From contig CAUYUJ010000377.1 in the NCBI GenBank assembly GCA_963575745.1, positions 1-40,000 of the forward strand: DNA of 40,000 bases. The letters run 5' to 3'. The translations under genes were made by a program, and so were the position numbers. Under the pieces are notes generated by a model. The model made no database searches. It was given only the letters and a program-made list of their open reading frames with translations, and was not told the origin of the DNA. Origin of the DNA: Prorocentrum cordatum. Lineage: Eukaryota; Sar; Dinophyceae; Prorocentrales; Prorocentraceae. Shown one piece after another: positions 1-9,659 of the stretch (position 1 is its first letter; every line of letters begins with the position of its first letter).

Positions 1-30
1 CCTCCTCCTCCTCCTCACTCTTCCCTCCTC
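1..30. repeat. (CTC)n tract at the window edge
   Basis: The window opens in a pyrimidine CCT/CTC triplet tract that probably continues upstream. It has no gene content. Confidence 0.7.
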
Positions 31-200
31 GGTGGCCCTCGCCGAGGTGCACACGCCCCCGAGCGGTGCCAGACCCCCGGGGCTGCCCCCCGGGACCTCG
101 GGCCGGCCGGCCGGCAGGGCAGGCGCCCCCCTCAGCCGTGGGAGCCCGAGGCCGCCCTGGTCAGGCGCCGGGCCTCGGCCTCCAGCTGCCTCGGAGGGGC

Positions 201-404
201 AGAGAGAGGGCACCTCAACCGTAGAGGAAAGAGGACTATGCACCTACACCGATTCTGGCCAGGCCCATCCTGAGCCCAGGATCGGTGCATAGGCCCTCCT
301 ACCTTGGCCGGGGAGGCATATGCACCGATCCTGGGTCGAGGATGGGCGTTGTCAGGATCGGTGCATGTGCATAGTTCTCTTCGCCCGAGAGAGAGGGCAC
401 CTCA
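201..404. mobile_element. Foldback (MITE-like) element with 17-bp flanking direct repeats
   Basis: A perfect 17-bp direct repeat (AGAGAGAGGGCACCTCA) lies at 201-217 and 388-404. The 170 bases between form a nearly continuous inverted repeat. The left arm at about 218-300 pairs with the right arm at about 311-387, with an 11-base loop near 301-311. The inner part (275-299 with 312-335, core CCCAGGATCGGTGCAT) is almost perfect; the outer part has scattered mismatches. A hairpin between direct repeats is what a short non-autonomous DNA element with a target-site duplication would leave. 17 bp is long for a duplication, so a foldback made by local duplication is the alternative. A hairpin RNA precursor is also possible. 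Confidence 0.6.
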
Positions 405-1360
405 GCCTGGCCATCGCTCGGACGTCCATTCCCTGTGCTTTTGTTGGTTTCGTGCGCGGCTTTTCCGCCAAATGATCAAGGATGCTCCTCGATGGCCCTC
501 GCCGAGAAAGAATGCACACGTCCGAGCGATGCCAGACAGCTGCCCCGATACGCAACTCAACACGTAGACGGAAAACGTAATCATGACGCGATGCGTTGGT
601 CAAAGCGTGGGCCAATACGTTGTGCCAACACGCAACGTATTGACACGGACGTTTTCAGCACGGTGAGCGTTGCGTCTCAAAGCGGGCGCATCGAGGCAAT
701 TAAGGATGGCACTGGTAACGACGATGACAGCGACGACGATAGCAACGATAGCAAAGATCCGTGTTTTTCTCCTGCTGTGCTTGATTGCTTATATGCCTCA
801 GGCGAACTACTAGACAATATAAAACGTGCCAGCACGGGTTACAAAGGCGCGCGAGTGGAACCCGGAAAAAATAACTCGCACCTCCCCGGAGTGAGCTCGT
901 CGCCGCGACTCTGCAGCTGCCTGCTGCGGGCGCCGGGCACGGCAGACAAGCCCTGCCCCTCTCGGCAGACAGATGCCAACAAGAGGAACTACCCGCGACA
1001 ATGATGCCTGGGCGGGTGGGCGTCGCAACCGCCGACCGCGGGAAAGGGCTGTGCGCCCCGCAGAGGTGCCCAACAACTCGGCGCTTCCGCGGGATTTCGT
1101 CCGTTAGCGGGGCGGGCGCTGCGTCGCCTGCGCTGCCGACGCGTCGCGTCCAGAGCAACGGCTTCTCGCTCGCGGCAGGGAAGCGGGTGGCACACGCACG
1201 CGCCATCCGCAAGCAGCTTCAACGCTAGACGAGGCCGAGGAAACGACCTCTTGCTTGACCCCTCGCACCGAGGAGATAAGCGCGCCGACCCAAGCGGACG
1301 GGGCTCCGCCGAACCGCGCAGCCGCCGCGGGACTGGCGGGCTCACAAACCTTGGGCGCCG
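405..1360. other. Stretch without a recognisable gene
   Basis: High-GC sequence. Open frames occur on both strands but none has a recognisable motif and most start at GTG. A GAC/GAT-rich patch lies at about 717-755. Bases 489-536 resemble 35-75 (shared GGCCCTCGCCGAG, then GTGCCAGAC or GATGCCAGAC), which suggests an old duplicated segment. I see nothing else. Confidence 0.5.
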
Positions 1361-1545
1361 TAGTCGAGAGCGAGTCGACTACACGTAAGAGTGACCCTAG
1401 GCAAGAGTGACCTTTGGTGCGCAGGTTTGGGGGACCTCGAGGGGCCCAAATCCAAGCGCGCGGGCCAGTGCCGGGACCACCCCTGCGAGCCTGCACCCAA
1501 GGTCACTCCGGCGAGAGGTCACTCTTACGCGTAGTCGAGCGAGCC
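1361..1545. mobile_element. MITE-like inverted-repeat element, copy 1
   Basis: The left arm (about 1369-1430) contains GTAAGAGTGACC and then AAGAGTGACCTTTGGTGCG. The right arm (about 1488-1545) is its inverse: CACCCAAGGTCACTCC, then GGTCACTCTTACGCG. A short direct repeat, CGTAGTCGAG, lies outside each arm (about 1359 and 1530). A second copy with the same arms is at 30250-30415. Repeated inverted termini with a short non-coding middle (about 60 bp) fit a non-autonomous foldback element. No transposase is linked to it here. Confidence 0.55.
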
Positions 1546-2030
1546 AAATGCGGGGCTGGCGACGACGGACACAAAGCTGACCTTGGTACGACCTCCCTGC
1601 GGTGTGGGTGGGGGTGCGGCAGGGAATGTCGAGCACCTGTGCGCATCGTGCACCCGTGCACACCGAGCGGCCCGCCTCGCAGGTCGCGCGCCCGGCGCCC
1701 GCTACGGTGACCGCAAAGACGCCCACGGTGTGACCATCATGGTACCCACGATCGCTTCGGGCCAACAATATCACCGCGGCGGTCAAACGACGTCGAAACC
1801 CACATTCTCCGACAGGGCCAGCGGGCGCAATGGGCACCGTAGTGGCCACACGGGAAAAATGAATCATGAATGGGCGCCATAGTGGCCACACGCAAAAATA
1901 AGTGGTCACAGAAAGACCAGTTGTGGTCACATCAAAAACTTGTATGTGCGCATCGCTGCAGCAATGATCTGCGAAGGTATGTCTCTGAGGCGTACGTACG
2001 CAAGCGAGAAGCACATTTCCCTTCGCCCTC
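1546..2030. other. Stretch without a recognisable gene
   Basis: No gene recognised. A short direct repeat (TAGTGGCCACACG, with GGGC before it) occurs at about 1831-1852 and 1872-1891. The rest shows no supportable feature. Confidence 0.45.
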
Positions 2031-2032
2031 CC

Positions 2033-2340
2033 TCCTTCTTCCTCCTCCTCCTCTCCATCCTCTCCTCCCTCCTCCCTCCCTCCATCCTGCCCTCCTCCTC
2101 AGTCTCCGAATCCTCATCCTCCGCCTACACGTTCTTTTTCCTCCTCCTCCTCCTCCTCCTGCTCCTCCTCCTCCTTTTCTTGCTCCTCCTCCTCCCCCTC
2201 CTCCTACTCTTCCTCCTTGTCACCGTCGTCCTCCTCCTAAGCACCCCCAAATCCTCCTCCTCCTTTTCTTGCTCCTCCTCCTCCCCCTCCTCCTACTCTT
2301 CCTCCTTGTCACCGTCGTCCTCCTCCTAAGCACCCCCAAA
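2033..2340. repeat. (CTC)n pyrimidine tract with an 89-bp tandem duplication
   Basis: A CCT/CTC-rich tract. Within it a unit containing CTCCTTTTCTTGCTCC and ending CCTAAGCACCCCCAAA occurs twice in tandem at about 2162-2250 and 2251-2339. The offset is 89 bp and the copies are almost identical, so the duplication is recent. Confidence 0.85.
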
Positions 2341-2687
2341 CCCGCGATGCACATCACAATTGCGGGTGCTTATTGGTGGGAACGCCTTTTTGTGGACCCC
2401 GGCTGTCCGGGCCTTTAGAAGAGGACGATGGGGGAGTGGACAAATTAGCTGTCAAAAACGGCTGGCCGATGCCAGAAGTAGAAAAGCTCCGGCAACACGA
2501 GGAAAAGGAGACGAAGGAACGAGGAGGAGGAGGAGGAGGACGTGGAGGAGGAGGAGGAGGAGGAGCAGGAAGAGAGGGAGGAAGTGGGAGGGCAGGCACA
2601 CGGTGGAACGAGTACGTGACACGGGGCAAGGAGAGGGCTCACCGAGGACTTTGCAGTTGTGGTCGTTGTGACTTTTGTTATCGTTGG
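2341..2687. repeat. Short unique sequence followed by a (GGA)n tract
   Basis: Bases 2519-2590 are a GGA/GAGGAG purine tract, the opposite strand bias to the CTC tract just upstream. The rest has no recognisable gene. Confidence 0.6.
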
Positions 2688-2822
2688 CATGAACTTTCGG
2701 AGCTCCGAGCGGATTCTGTTCGGAGCTCCGCGCAGCCGTTGTGGGCTCACGGCTGAAACCGTCTCAAAATTTTGGTCTGAACGCACCCTGGGAGAGGTCC
2801 GTGAAGTAGCGGTATCGGTGTC
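2688..2822. repeat. Foldback-family copy 1 plus a dispersed repeat
   Basis: 2688-2736 contains AACTTTCGGAGCTCCG and a second GGAGCTCCGCGC, matching a foldback motif seen at 3041, 3501, 4138 and 38697. 2757-2822 is, in reverse complement, a diverged copy of 37947-38012. Shared words include GATACCGCTACT, GACCTCTCCC and GGGTGCGTTC. Confidence 0.55.
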
Positions 2823-2872
2823 AAAAAAAAAACCTTTTTTTTTTTGCCCCCCTCCCCCAACCTCCCCCCCCC

Positions 2873-2937
<65 letters not shown>

Positions 2938-2956
2938 CACACACACACCACACACA

Positions 2957-2987
<31 letters not shown>

Positions 2988-2988
2988 C

Positions 2989-3040
<52 letters not shown>
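2823..3040. repeat. Poly-A/poly-T, poly-C and (CA)n compound microsatellite
   Basis: A short A run and T run are followed by a C run (about 2866-2889) and then (CA)n to 3038, with a few CAAAACA and CACCACA interruptions. Long homopolymers like these are prone to assembly error. Confidence 0.95.
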
Positions 3041-3041
<1 letters not shown>

Positions 3042-3101
3042 GGCATAAACACAAACTTTCGGAGCTCCGCGCGGATCTCTGGGGTCGGCGCTGGATCCTC
3101 C
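3041..3101. repeat. Foldback-family copy 2 (half copy)
   Basis: Contains CATAAACACAAACTTTCGG, then GAGCTCCGCGCGGATC, then GGTCGGCGCTGGATCC. The leading ACAAACTTT arm and the GCTCCGCGC core match the copy at 38697. The partner arm is not obvious here. Confidence 0.5.
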
Positions 3102-3500
3102 CTCTCTGAGATCCTGGCGTCTCCACTTTTTTCGTGCCGGGCGTTTTTGCCCAGTTTCGGGTCCCAGGACCCTCGCAAAACAATCTGTTTCTTCCCGCGA
3201 ACACACCACTGGTGCCCGACCACATGCACTAGGCAAGCTTGGAATCACCTGAAGGCCAACCTGCAATAGGCGAGCCTACACGCAAGACCTTGGCCAGTGC
3301 AGGTAAACTAAAGCGGGCGTAGCCGCGGCCACGTAGCAAGGCTTTCCTGCTCCTGCGGCCGAGACACGGAAGCCAGACTGCCTCGCAAAACAATATGGCT
3401 CGAAAAGTGTTTCAGAAAGGTGGGGTCCAGTGCTCGGCTCGCGATGCTTGGCGGTGTTGTTTACATTTTGTTCGCGGCGTCGGATCTCAAAGAGCCATCG
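3102..3500. other. Stretch without a recognisable gene
   Basis: No gene, motif or clear repeat was recognised. Confidence 0.4.
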
Positions 3501-3650
3501 ACTTTCGGCTTTCGGAGCTGCGCACCGACTTCTTGGATCGGCGCCACGCCCCCCCTCCCTGATGTGAGAAGCGCGCCAGGGCGGCGCCGGAGGCGCCAGC
3601 AGGGGAGCGCAGCTCCGATCCAAGACATCCGCGTGGAGCTTCGCAGCCAT
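3501..3650. repeat. Foldback-family copy 3, inverted arms
   Basis: The left arm (3501-3545) reads TTTCGGAGCTGCGCACCGAC and then TTCTTGGATCGGCGCC. The right arm (3604-3650) inverts it: GCGCAGCTCCGATCCAAGAC, then CCGCGTGGAGCTTCGCAGCC. The spacer is about 60 bp. The shared TTCTTGGATC centre word links it to the copies at 4138 and 38697. Confidence 0.5.
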
Positions 3651-3719
3651 GCGATGCCCTGGTTGGGAGGGGCAGCGAGAAGGGGGGGGACTGGCACAGG
3701 GGGGATGCCTCGACCCAGA

Positions 3720-3810
3720 ATCGGCGATACATCGCCGATAGACTGGCGACAGGGCCCCGATAGTAGGGCCATCGGGCCCCAGATCGGCGATCAATGGGCG
3801 ATTCGGGGTC
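3720..3810. repeat. Cluster of short palindromes
   Basis: ATCGGCGAT at 3720-3728 and ATCGCCGAT at 3731-3739 form a perfect 9-bp stem with a 2-base spacer. Just downstream GGGCCCCGAT and ATCGGGCCCC form a near-perfect stem, followed by another GATCGGCGATC. Their function is unknown. Confidence 0.55.
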
Positions 3811-4137
3811 GACGCATCCCCCCCCTATATCCCCCCCGATCGTTGCCCCCGAGGTCTTCGCAGTACGGGGCCCCTGGAAATCCCGATGCTTTTGCCCCGC
3901 GTCTGGCCTTTCCTCGCGAGTCGCGTTTCTGGACGACCGCGGGGCCCCGCGATGGCGCCTCCGGAGGCCGGCACGGCCCAAAGCATCCCGTCGCGAGCTC
4001 TCTCGACTTGTCGGCGCGCGCACAGGGGAGTATAGGGGGAGGGGGGAAGGCTTCCTGGAAGGCGGCGGCTTCTTAGAAGGCGCTGGCCGTACCTCCGTAG
4101 ACGAGGCCCGCGCGTTCTGAGGAACGACAAATGATCT

Positions 4138-4223
4138 AAACATACAAACTCAATTCCGCACGGATTTCTTGGATCCGCGCTGGACGAGAAACCCGCGCGG
4201 ACCTCCGAGTTTTTATGTTTGTG
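4138..4223. repeat. Foldback-family copy 4
   Basis: Left arm ACATACAAACTC, then CCGCACGGATTTCTTGGATC. Right arm CCGCGCGGACCTCCGAG, then TTTTTATGTTTGTGT. The outer ACAAAC and GTTTGT arms and the GGATTTCTTGGATCC centre match the copy at 38697. Confidence 0.5.
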
Positions 4224-4504
4224 TCCCTGTTCGTTCCCCGATGAGAGGCCTTGGCCCCCCCCCCCCCCCCCCCACCACCCCATACCTAATCACGCCCGCG
4301 GGCCGTTTGGGTCTGGACGACGCGAGCGAGTTGCTCCTCTTCGCTGCCTGGCCGACGCGGCCGCGGGGCTCTCGGCGGCCGCGCCGCTGGCGCCGCCGGC
4401 GCCGCCGGCGCCGCCAGCGCCGCCAGAGACGAGGCTGGCGGTGCCCTGCAGCACGGAGGCGCGGGCCTGGGCCTGCTGGAGCTTCCGCGTCAGCAGGGCC
4501 ACCT

Positions 4505-5425
4505 CGGCAGGGACGTGACGGCGACGACGGCGACGGCGACGACGGCGACGACGACGATGACGGCGCCGTCGGCGGCGACGGCGACCGCGACGACGGTGAG
4601 CACGGGCACGACCACGACCACGACCACGACTCCTCCAGCTTCTCCTCCTCCGCCTCCTCATCCTCCTCCTCCCCCTCCTCCTCCTCCCCCTCCTCCTCCC
4701 CCTCCTCCTCCTCCTCCTCCTCCTCCTCCTCCACCGTCTCCTCATCTTCTTCTTCTTCTTCCTCCTCCTCCTCCTCCTCCTCCTCCTCTTATTCCACATC
4801 CCCCTCATCATCGCTCCCTTGGGTGAGGCGCTGATCCACGGAGGCACTAGGAGGAGGGAGAAAGAAGGAGGGGAAGGAGGAGGAGGAGCCAGGAGGAGGA
4901 GGAGGAGGCGGGAGCAGAGAGGCAAAGGGAGGAAGGAGAAAGGAGGAATGAGGGAGGAGGAAGAGAGAGGATGGAAGAAGAAGGAAGAGGGAGGAGGAGG
5001 ACGAGGAAGAGGGAGGAGGAAGAGGGAGGGAGGAGGAATGAGGAAGAGGAAGAGGGAGGAGGAAGGAGGAATGAGGCGGAAGGACGCAGGCCCTTCCTCC
5101 CGAAGGCTTTTGGCCAGCCTGGCGCCTTCTCCTCGAGGGCGGCGCGCTGCTTCGCCTCGGAGCCCCGCGTGGAGCGCTCGAGGCGCAGCTCCGCCTCTGC
5201 CCGCAATTGCCCCGCGTCGGCCCCGCGCGAGCAAGCAAGACAACCGGACAGACACTGGCGGTGCAGAATGCGCACATATGCTCCTCCTCCTCCTCCTCCT
5301 CCTCCTCCTCCTTCTCATCCACCTCCTCCTCCTCCTCCTCCTCCTCCTCCTCCTCCTTCTCATCCACCTCCTCCTCTTCTTCCTCCTCCTCCTGTTTCTC
5401 CTCCTCCCTCCTCCTCCTCCTGTTG
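4505..5425. repeat. Alternating (GGCGAC)n, (CTC)n, (GGA)n and (CTC)n blocks
   Basis: 4516-4600 is GAC/GGC triplet repeat. 4628-4800 is (CTC)n. 4845-5085 is its purine complement (GGA/GAGGAA)n. 5277-5425 is (CTC)n again. Between 5085 and 5277 is high-GC sequence without a gene. Long open frames here encode only low-complexity Ser, Pro, Arg or Glu and are not genes. Confidence 0.85.
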
Positions 5426-5449
5426 ATCATCATATCCGTCATCATCATC

Positions 5450-5536
<87 letters not shown>

Positions 5537-5567
5537 TCATCATGTCATGTTCATGATCATCATCATG

Positions 5568-5618
<51 letters not shown>

Positions 5619-5634
5619 TTCGTCATCGTCATCG

Positions 5635-5726
<92 letters not shown>

Positions 5727-5752
5727 ATCGTAACCATCATCATCATTTTGTA
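5426..5752. repeat. (ATC)n / (CAT)n microsatellite array 1
   Basis: Nearly pure ATC triplets with blocks of (GTCATC)n at about 5620-5640 and 5690-5725. The array stops where recognisable reverse-transcriptase sequence begins. Confidence 0.95.
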
Positions 5753-7041
5753 TAGCGTGGCCCTGGGAGAGCTTCGGGCAGCGCTTGACGAGCTCAACCT
5801 CACATTCGCTGCGGAGTGCGAGCCCAGCGGCCCGCCATGGGCCCACCGGCCCGGCGCCTTTCCCACGCACACTCTGCCAGTTGGGGAAGTCACGTACGTC
5901 GACGACGAGGCCATATTGATTGTAGGCGACAACAACAACACGAGCCTCAACCGCAACGTCGCCCTGGTAACCGAAGCGGCGCACACCACCTTGGCGAGGC
6001 ACGACATGCAGCTGAATTGGAAGCCCCGCAAGTCAGAGGCCCTCATCATGTGGAGGGGTAAGGGCGCACGGGCCGCCAAGGCAGAGGCGATGGTCGGCGA
6101 GCGCCCTGCCTTGGCCCTGCCTGGAGTCCCAGGCATCGAGTGTCTCGTGGTGAGCGAGTACAAGCATTTAGGATCCATGCAGTCTGGGGGGGTCGCGTCC
6201 TTTGCCCTGGACGTACGTGCACGCCTGCGGAAAGCATCCGCGGTGTACCACAGCCTGGTGCGGAAAGTCTTCGCAGTGCAACACGTGAGCGTGCAGCTCA
6301 GGCTGCGACTTTTCCAGTCCCTCTTCCTCTCAGTGCTGTTCTATAACTCTGAGCTGTGGACGCCTTAGCGCACGCAAATGCAATGGCTGTACACAAAAAT
6401 GATCTGCGCGCCGTGCGCAGGATCGCCCACGAGAGCCGTTTCCCGATCCCTGGGGGGCCCCGCCTAAGCGATCTTGCACTCTTGCAAAAGTTGCAGCTTC
6501 CCCCCATTGACAATATACTCAGGCGGCGCCGCCTGCTATACTATACATGCCCAGCTTGATCTACGAGCACTTCCCTGCGCTGCAGGCCCTTCTCCTGCCC
6601 CACTCGGCATCCCCCTCCCTGTGGTCTCAACGAATTCTCGCCGACCTCCAGGCGATTCCCGGGCTCGCGCCGCCGCCAGCCCGCCGCGACCTAGATGCGC
6701 TAGGGGACCCAAGCTCAGCAAAAGGAGCAGCCGCATGGACAGAGTTCATAGCCACCGACTGGTGGAAGTGGAGACGTCTCGCCCGGGACGTTACGCTAGG
6801 ATCGTCGTCTTTTGCCGACGACTCCACAGACCCTCTTACAGTTCCGTGCCTGGAGTGTGGCAAACGTTTCAGAAGCAGCAAAACCGTCGCTACGAACCGG
6901 ATGAGGGTTCACGGCCATCGGGTGCCCTGCCTGCTCAAAAGTTTTCGAGACCATCCGGCAGCTTTTAGACCATGCGCAATACAAAGCTCGCAAATGCCGA
7001 GATGCGACTTTCCGTTATGTGTGTCTTGCCGCACGACATAG
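5753..7041 (+). pseudogene. LINE fragment: reverse transcriptase 3' half and C-terminal zinc finger
   Basis: Remnant of a non-LTR retrotransposon polyprotein. The reading starts between RT motifs B and C. YVDD at 5895-5906 is the motif C active-site box (usually YADD), and about 40 residues on LNWKPRKSEALIM is motif D. YKHLGSM and the later LFQSLFLSVLFYNSELW are typical of the RT thumb region. The frame breaks at a TAG (6366-6368), continues in a second frame to about 6559, then in a third from 6547. CLECGKRF and VHGHR (about 6847-6920) look like the terminal C2H2 finger of dinoflagellate LINEs, with wider spacing than usual. It ends just before the next (ATC)n array. It cannot encode an intact RT. 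Confidence 0.8.
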
Positions 7042-7071
7042 GTCTATGACTTATGTCTGTCTGTGTGTCTG

Positions 7072-7072
7072 C

Positions 7073-7168
<96 letters not shown>

Positions 7169-7424
7169 AATCATAATCATCATCAGCATCATCACCATCA
7201 CCATCACCATCACCATCATCATCATTCGAATCATCGGTAGAATGATCAACATCATCATCAACAACAGCAGAAGCCATCATCATCACCATCATCACCAGCA
7301 TCATCCTGATGAGCATCAGCATCAGCATTAGCATCAGCGTCAGCATCGGCATCATCATCATCACCATCATCATCAACTTGACCGCCATCCTCATTCTCAT
7401 CCACATCATCATCATCAGCAGCAG

Positions 7425-7470
<46 letters not shown>

Positions 7471-7502
7471 TCCATCATCAGAAGTATCATCCTCGTCGCC
7501 AT

Positions 7503-7563
<61 letters not shown>

Positions 7564-8095
7564 TCCATCATCAGAAGCATCATCCTCGTCGCCATCATCA
7601 TCATAATCAGCATCAGCATCATAATCATCCTCAGCATCATCACAGTAATCATCATAATCATCATCATAATCAGCATCATCGTTTTCTCAGCATCGTCATC
7701 AGAATCATCATCCTCAGCAACAGAAACATCCTTAATATCATCATCATCATCACCACAAGGATCACCATCAACACCATTATCAGCAGCAGCATCATCATCA
7801 CCATCGCCATACTCCTCATAATAAGCATCATCATAATCATCATAGCCATCATCATGTTCATCGTCGTCATCATCACCATCGTAAGCATAAGCAGCACCAT
7901 CATCAGCATCCGCATCATAATCAGCATCACCACCATCAGCATCAGCATCAGCATCAACATCAGCATCAGCATCGGCATCATCATCATCATCATCAGCATC
8001 ATCATCATCATCATCAGCATCATCATCATCATCAACAGCAGCAGCATCCTCATCATCAGCATCAGCATCACCATCATCATGGCCATCAGCCATCC
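7072..8095. repeat. (ATC)n / (CAT)n array 2, partly degenerate
   Basis: About 1 kb. It is pure CAT to about 7170, then mixed CAT, CAG, CAA, CAC and TCC triplets, with several nearly pure blocks (7420-7470, 7500-7560). The interval around 7437-7500 and 7503-7585 repeats (ATC)n followed by TCCATCATCAGAAG and CCTCGTCGCC, an internal duplication. Frames through it give only poly-His, poly-Ile or poly-Met. Confidence 0.95.
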
Positions 8096-8098
8096 TAG

Positions 8099-9236
8099 CC
8101 ATAAAAAAAGACCCCACAGTATCTGCTGCTTGAGTACTCGGGCTACCAGGGGATCACGTCCACCTTCTCCTGCATTGGCACCGACCCCGACAAGCAGGAG
8201 GACGACAAGCAGAAGATACAAACGGTCTGGCTCAACAAAACAATATCCGTGCAGGATGCGGACTCCATGGCCATGTCGCATGAGGCCGCCTTGAGCATCG
8301 CCAAGGGCGACCGCGGACAGCTTGGATTGCGAGTGCTACGTGAACATACAAAGGCCACCGACGCTGCAACGGCGGTACGTGGCTCAGCCATTGCGCTCGC
8401 TAGGCGTAAGCGGCGCATCGGCAACATACCCATAGGGCGCGCGACGAAGGGCCAGGTCTCCGACGCTGTGCAGTCGGCGGGCTGGGTCGCGGACATCGTG
8501 CACGTCGGCTTCGACCCTCCTGAGAAAATCAACTCTGCCATCGCGCGCTCCGACACGGAGCCCACTGACAAGTTCTGGAAGTTCGGCACCGCCAAGCCCT
8601 GGGTCGTCACGGAGGTCACGCCAGGGATCACGGCGGCGGCCAAGGGTATATAGCCCGAGGTGGGACCTACAGCGGTGCTCGCTGCCACGCTGCAGCAACA
8701 GCAGGCGCCACCGCCCCACCCGACGGGGACCGTGGCAGCCTCCATCGCCTCGGCCACCCTGCCCTGGCTCGCTGCGCTGCAGGGCAAGCCGCCTGTTGCA
8801 CAGGTGGCGCCGACGAGCGAGGACGGCCGGATCCAGGTCGATGAGACAAAAGAAGTGCCACTACCAGCACCAGTACGTCTACCAAATGCCGAACACAAAC
8901 GTATCGAGCACTTGGAAGCGAACGTCCGCCGGCAAGCCGCCGCCATGGAGGCCATGGAGGAATCCATCGCCAAGCAGGAGGCCAACACCGCAGCCCTCGG
9001 CGAGAAGCTCAACACCGCCACTACGCAGACGCAGACGGCCCTCGGCGAGCTCAGGCAGGCGAACACCGCCATGATACAGACGATCGCCACGAACCAGACC
9101 CCATTGCAGTCGAGCCTCCACAATATCCTCAAGAAGCTGAACCTCCAGGATGAGCACGCCGAGGCTCCCGACGAGAAGACCACTCGGCAGAGCCGAGGGT
9201 GCCCAAGGAAGGCCTGTTCCACCCTCTGCTAGGAAG
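8099..9236 (+). pseudogene. LINE ORF1-like protein, interrupted
   Basis: One frame reads from about 8120 to a TAG at 8651-8653 and continues in the same frame to a TAG at 9230-9232. The first part is basic and has Trp-rich stretches (QSAGWVADIVHVGF, FWKFGTAKPWVV). The second (after about 8880) is a predicted coiled coil, with heptad-like EHLEANVRRQAAAMEAMEES and further Gln/Glu/Ala-rich sequence. No ATG precedes the first part in frame; 8249 is a GTG. I assign it as ORF1/gag-like from its composition and its place upstream of the endonuclease, not from a diagnostic motif. A short segment at 9237-9444 in another frame (LRVGDEIAAMAISYLEAG) may be its continuation. Confidence 0.5.
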
Positions 9237-9659
9237 TTCGATCTAAGGGTCGGGGACGAGATCGCAGCAATGGCGATCAGCTACCTGGAAGCGGGCAGCA
9301 GGCACGGCTCCTTTGATATTGCGGCGCGCGGGATAACCGCGTATCTCCTGGCTGCTGCTCTTCCACGCATAACTCGACGGCGCCACTTAGCCTGGATGAC
9401 TGGTACGGTAAAGACGAGGCTTACCACCAGAACGCCTACCTGAGCCACGTTTTGCTGCGTGCTCCTCGAGCGCTCGGAGAACGCCGTCGCCACGTTTTGG
9501 GTCAGAACAGCGGCACTGTCGGATCTTCACCAGCTGCCGACGAATGTCGCATTGCCATGATGTGGAGTGTCTGCTACCTCACCTTTGGCATGTGCATGGG
9601 TCACCGCACTCGGGTGTACTCTGACAGTCTTAGGACATGGACCTGGCCAGCAGCGCCTC

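Noticed and set aside
435-1004. A 189-codon frame
   Set aside because: It starts at GTG, has no recognisable motif, and overlaps opposite-strand frames of equal length.
3420-4076. A 218-codon frame and its opposite-strand counterpart
   Set aside because: It spans foldback repeats and palindromes and changes character along its length.
4169-5556. Open frames of 220-357 codons rich in Ser, Pro, Arg or Glu
   Set aside because: They follow the CTC/GGA tracts on both strands and carry no domain.
5547-5752. Long poly-Ile, poly-His and poly-Met open frames over ATC arrays (also 7053-8117, 25158-25877, 39370-39927)
   Set aside because: They are translations of microsatellites. Every frame is open because the triplet contains no stop.
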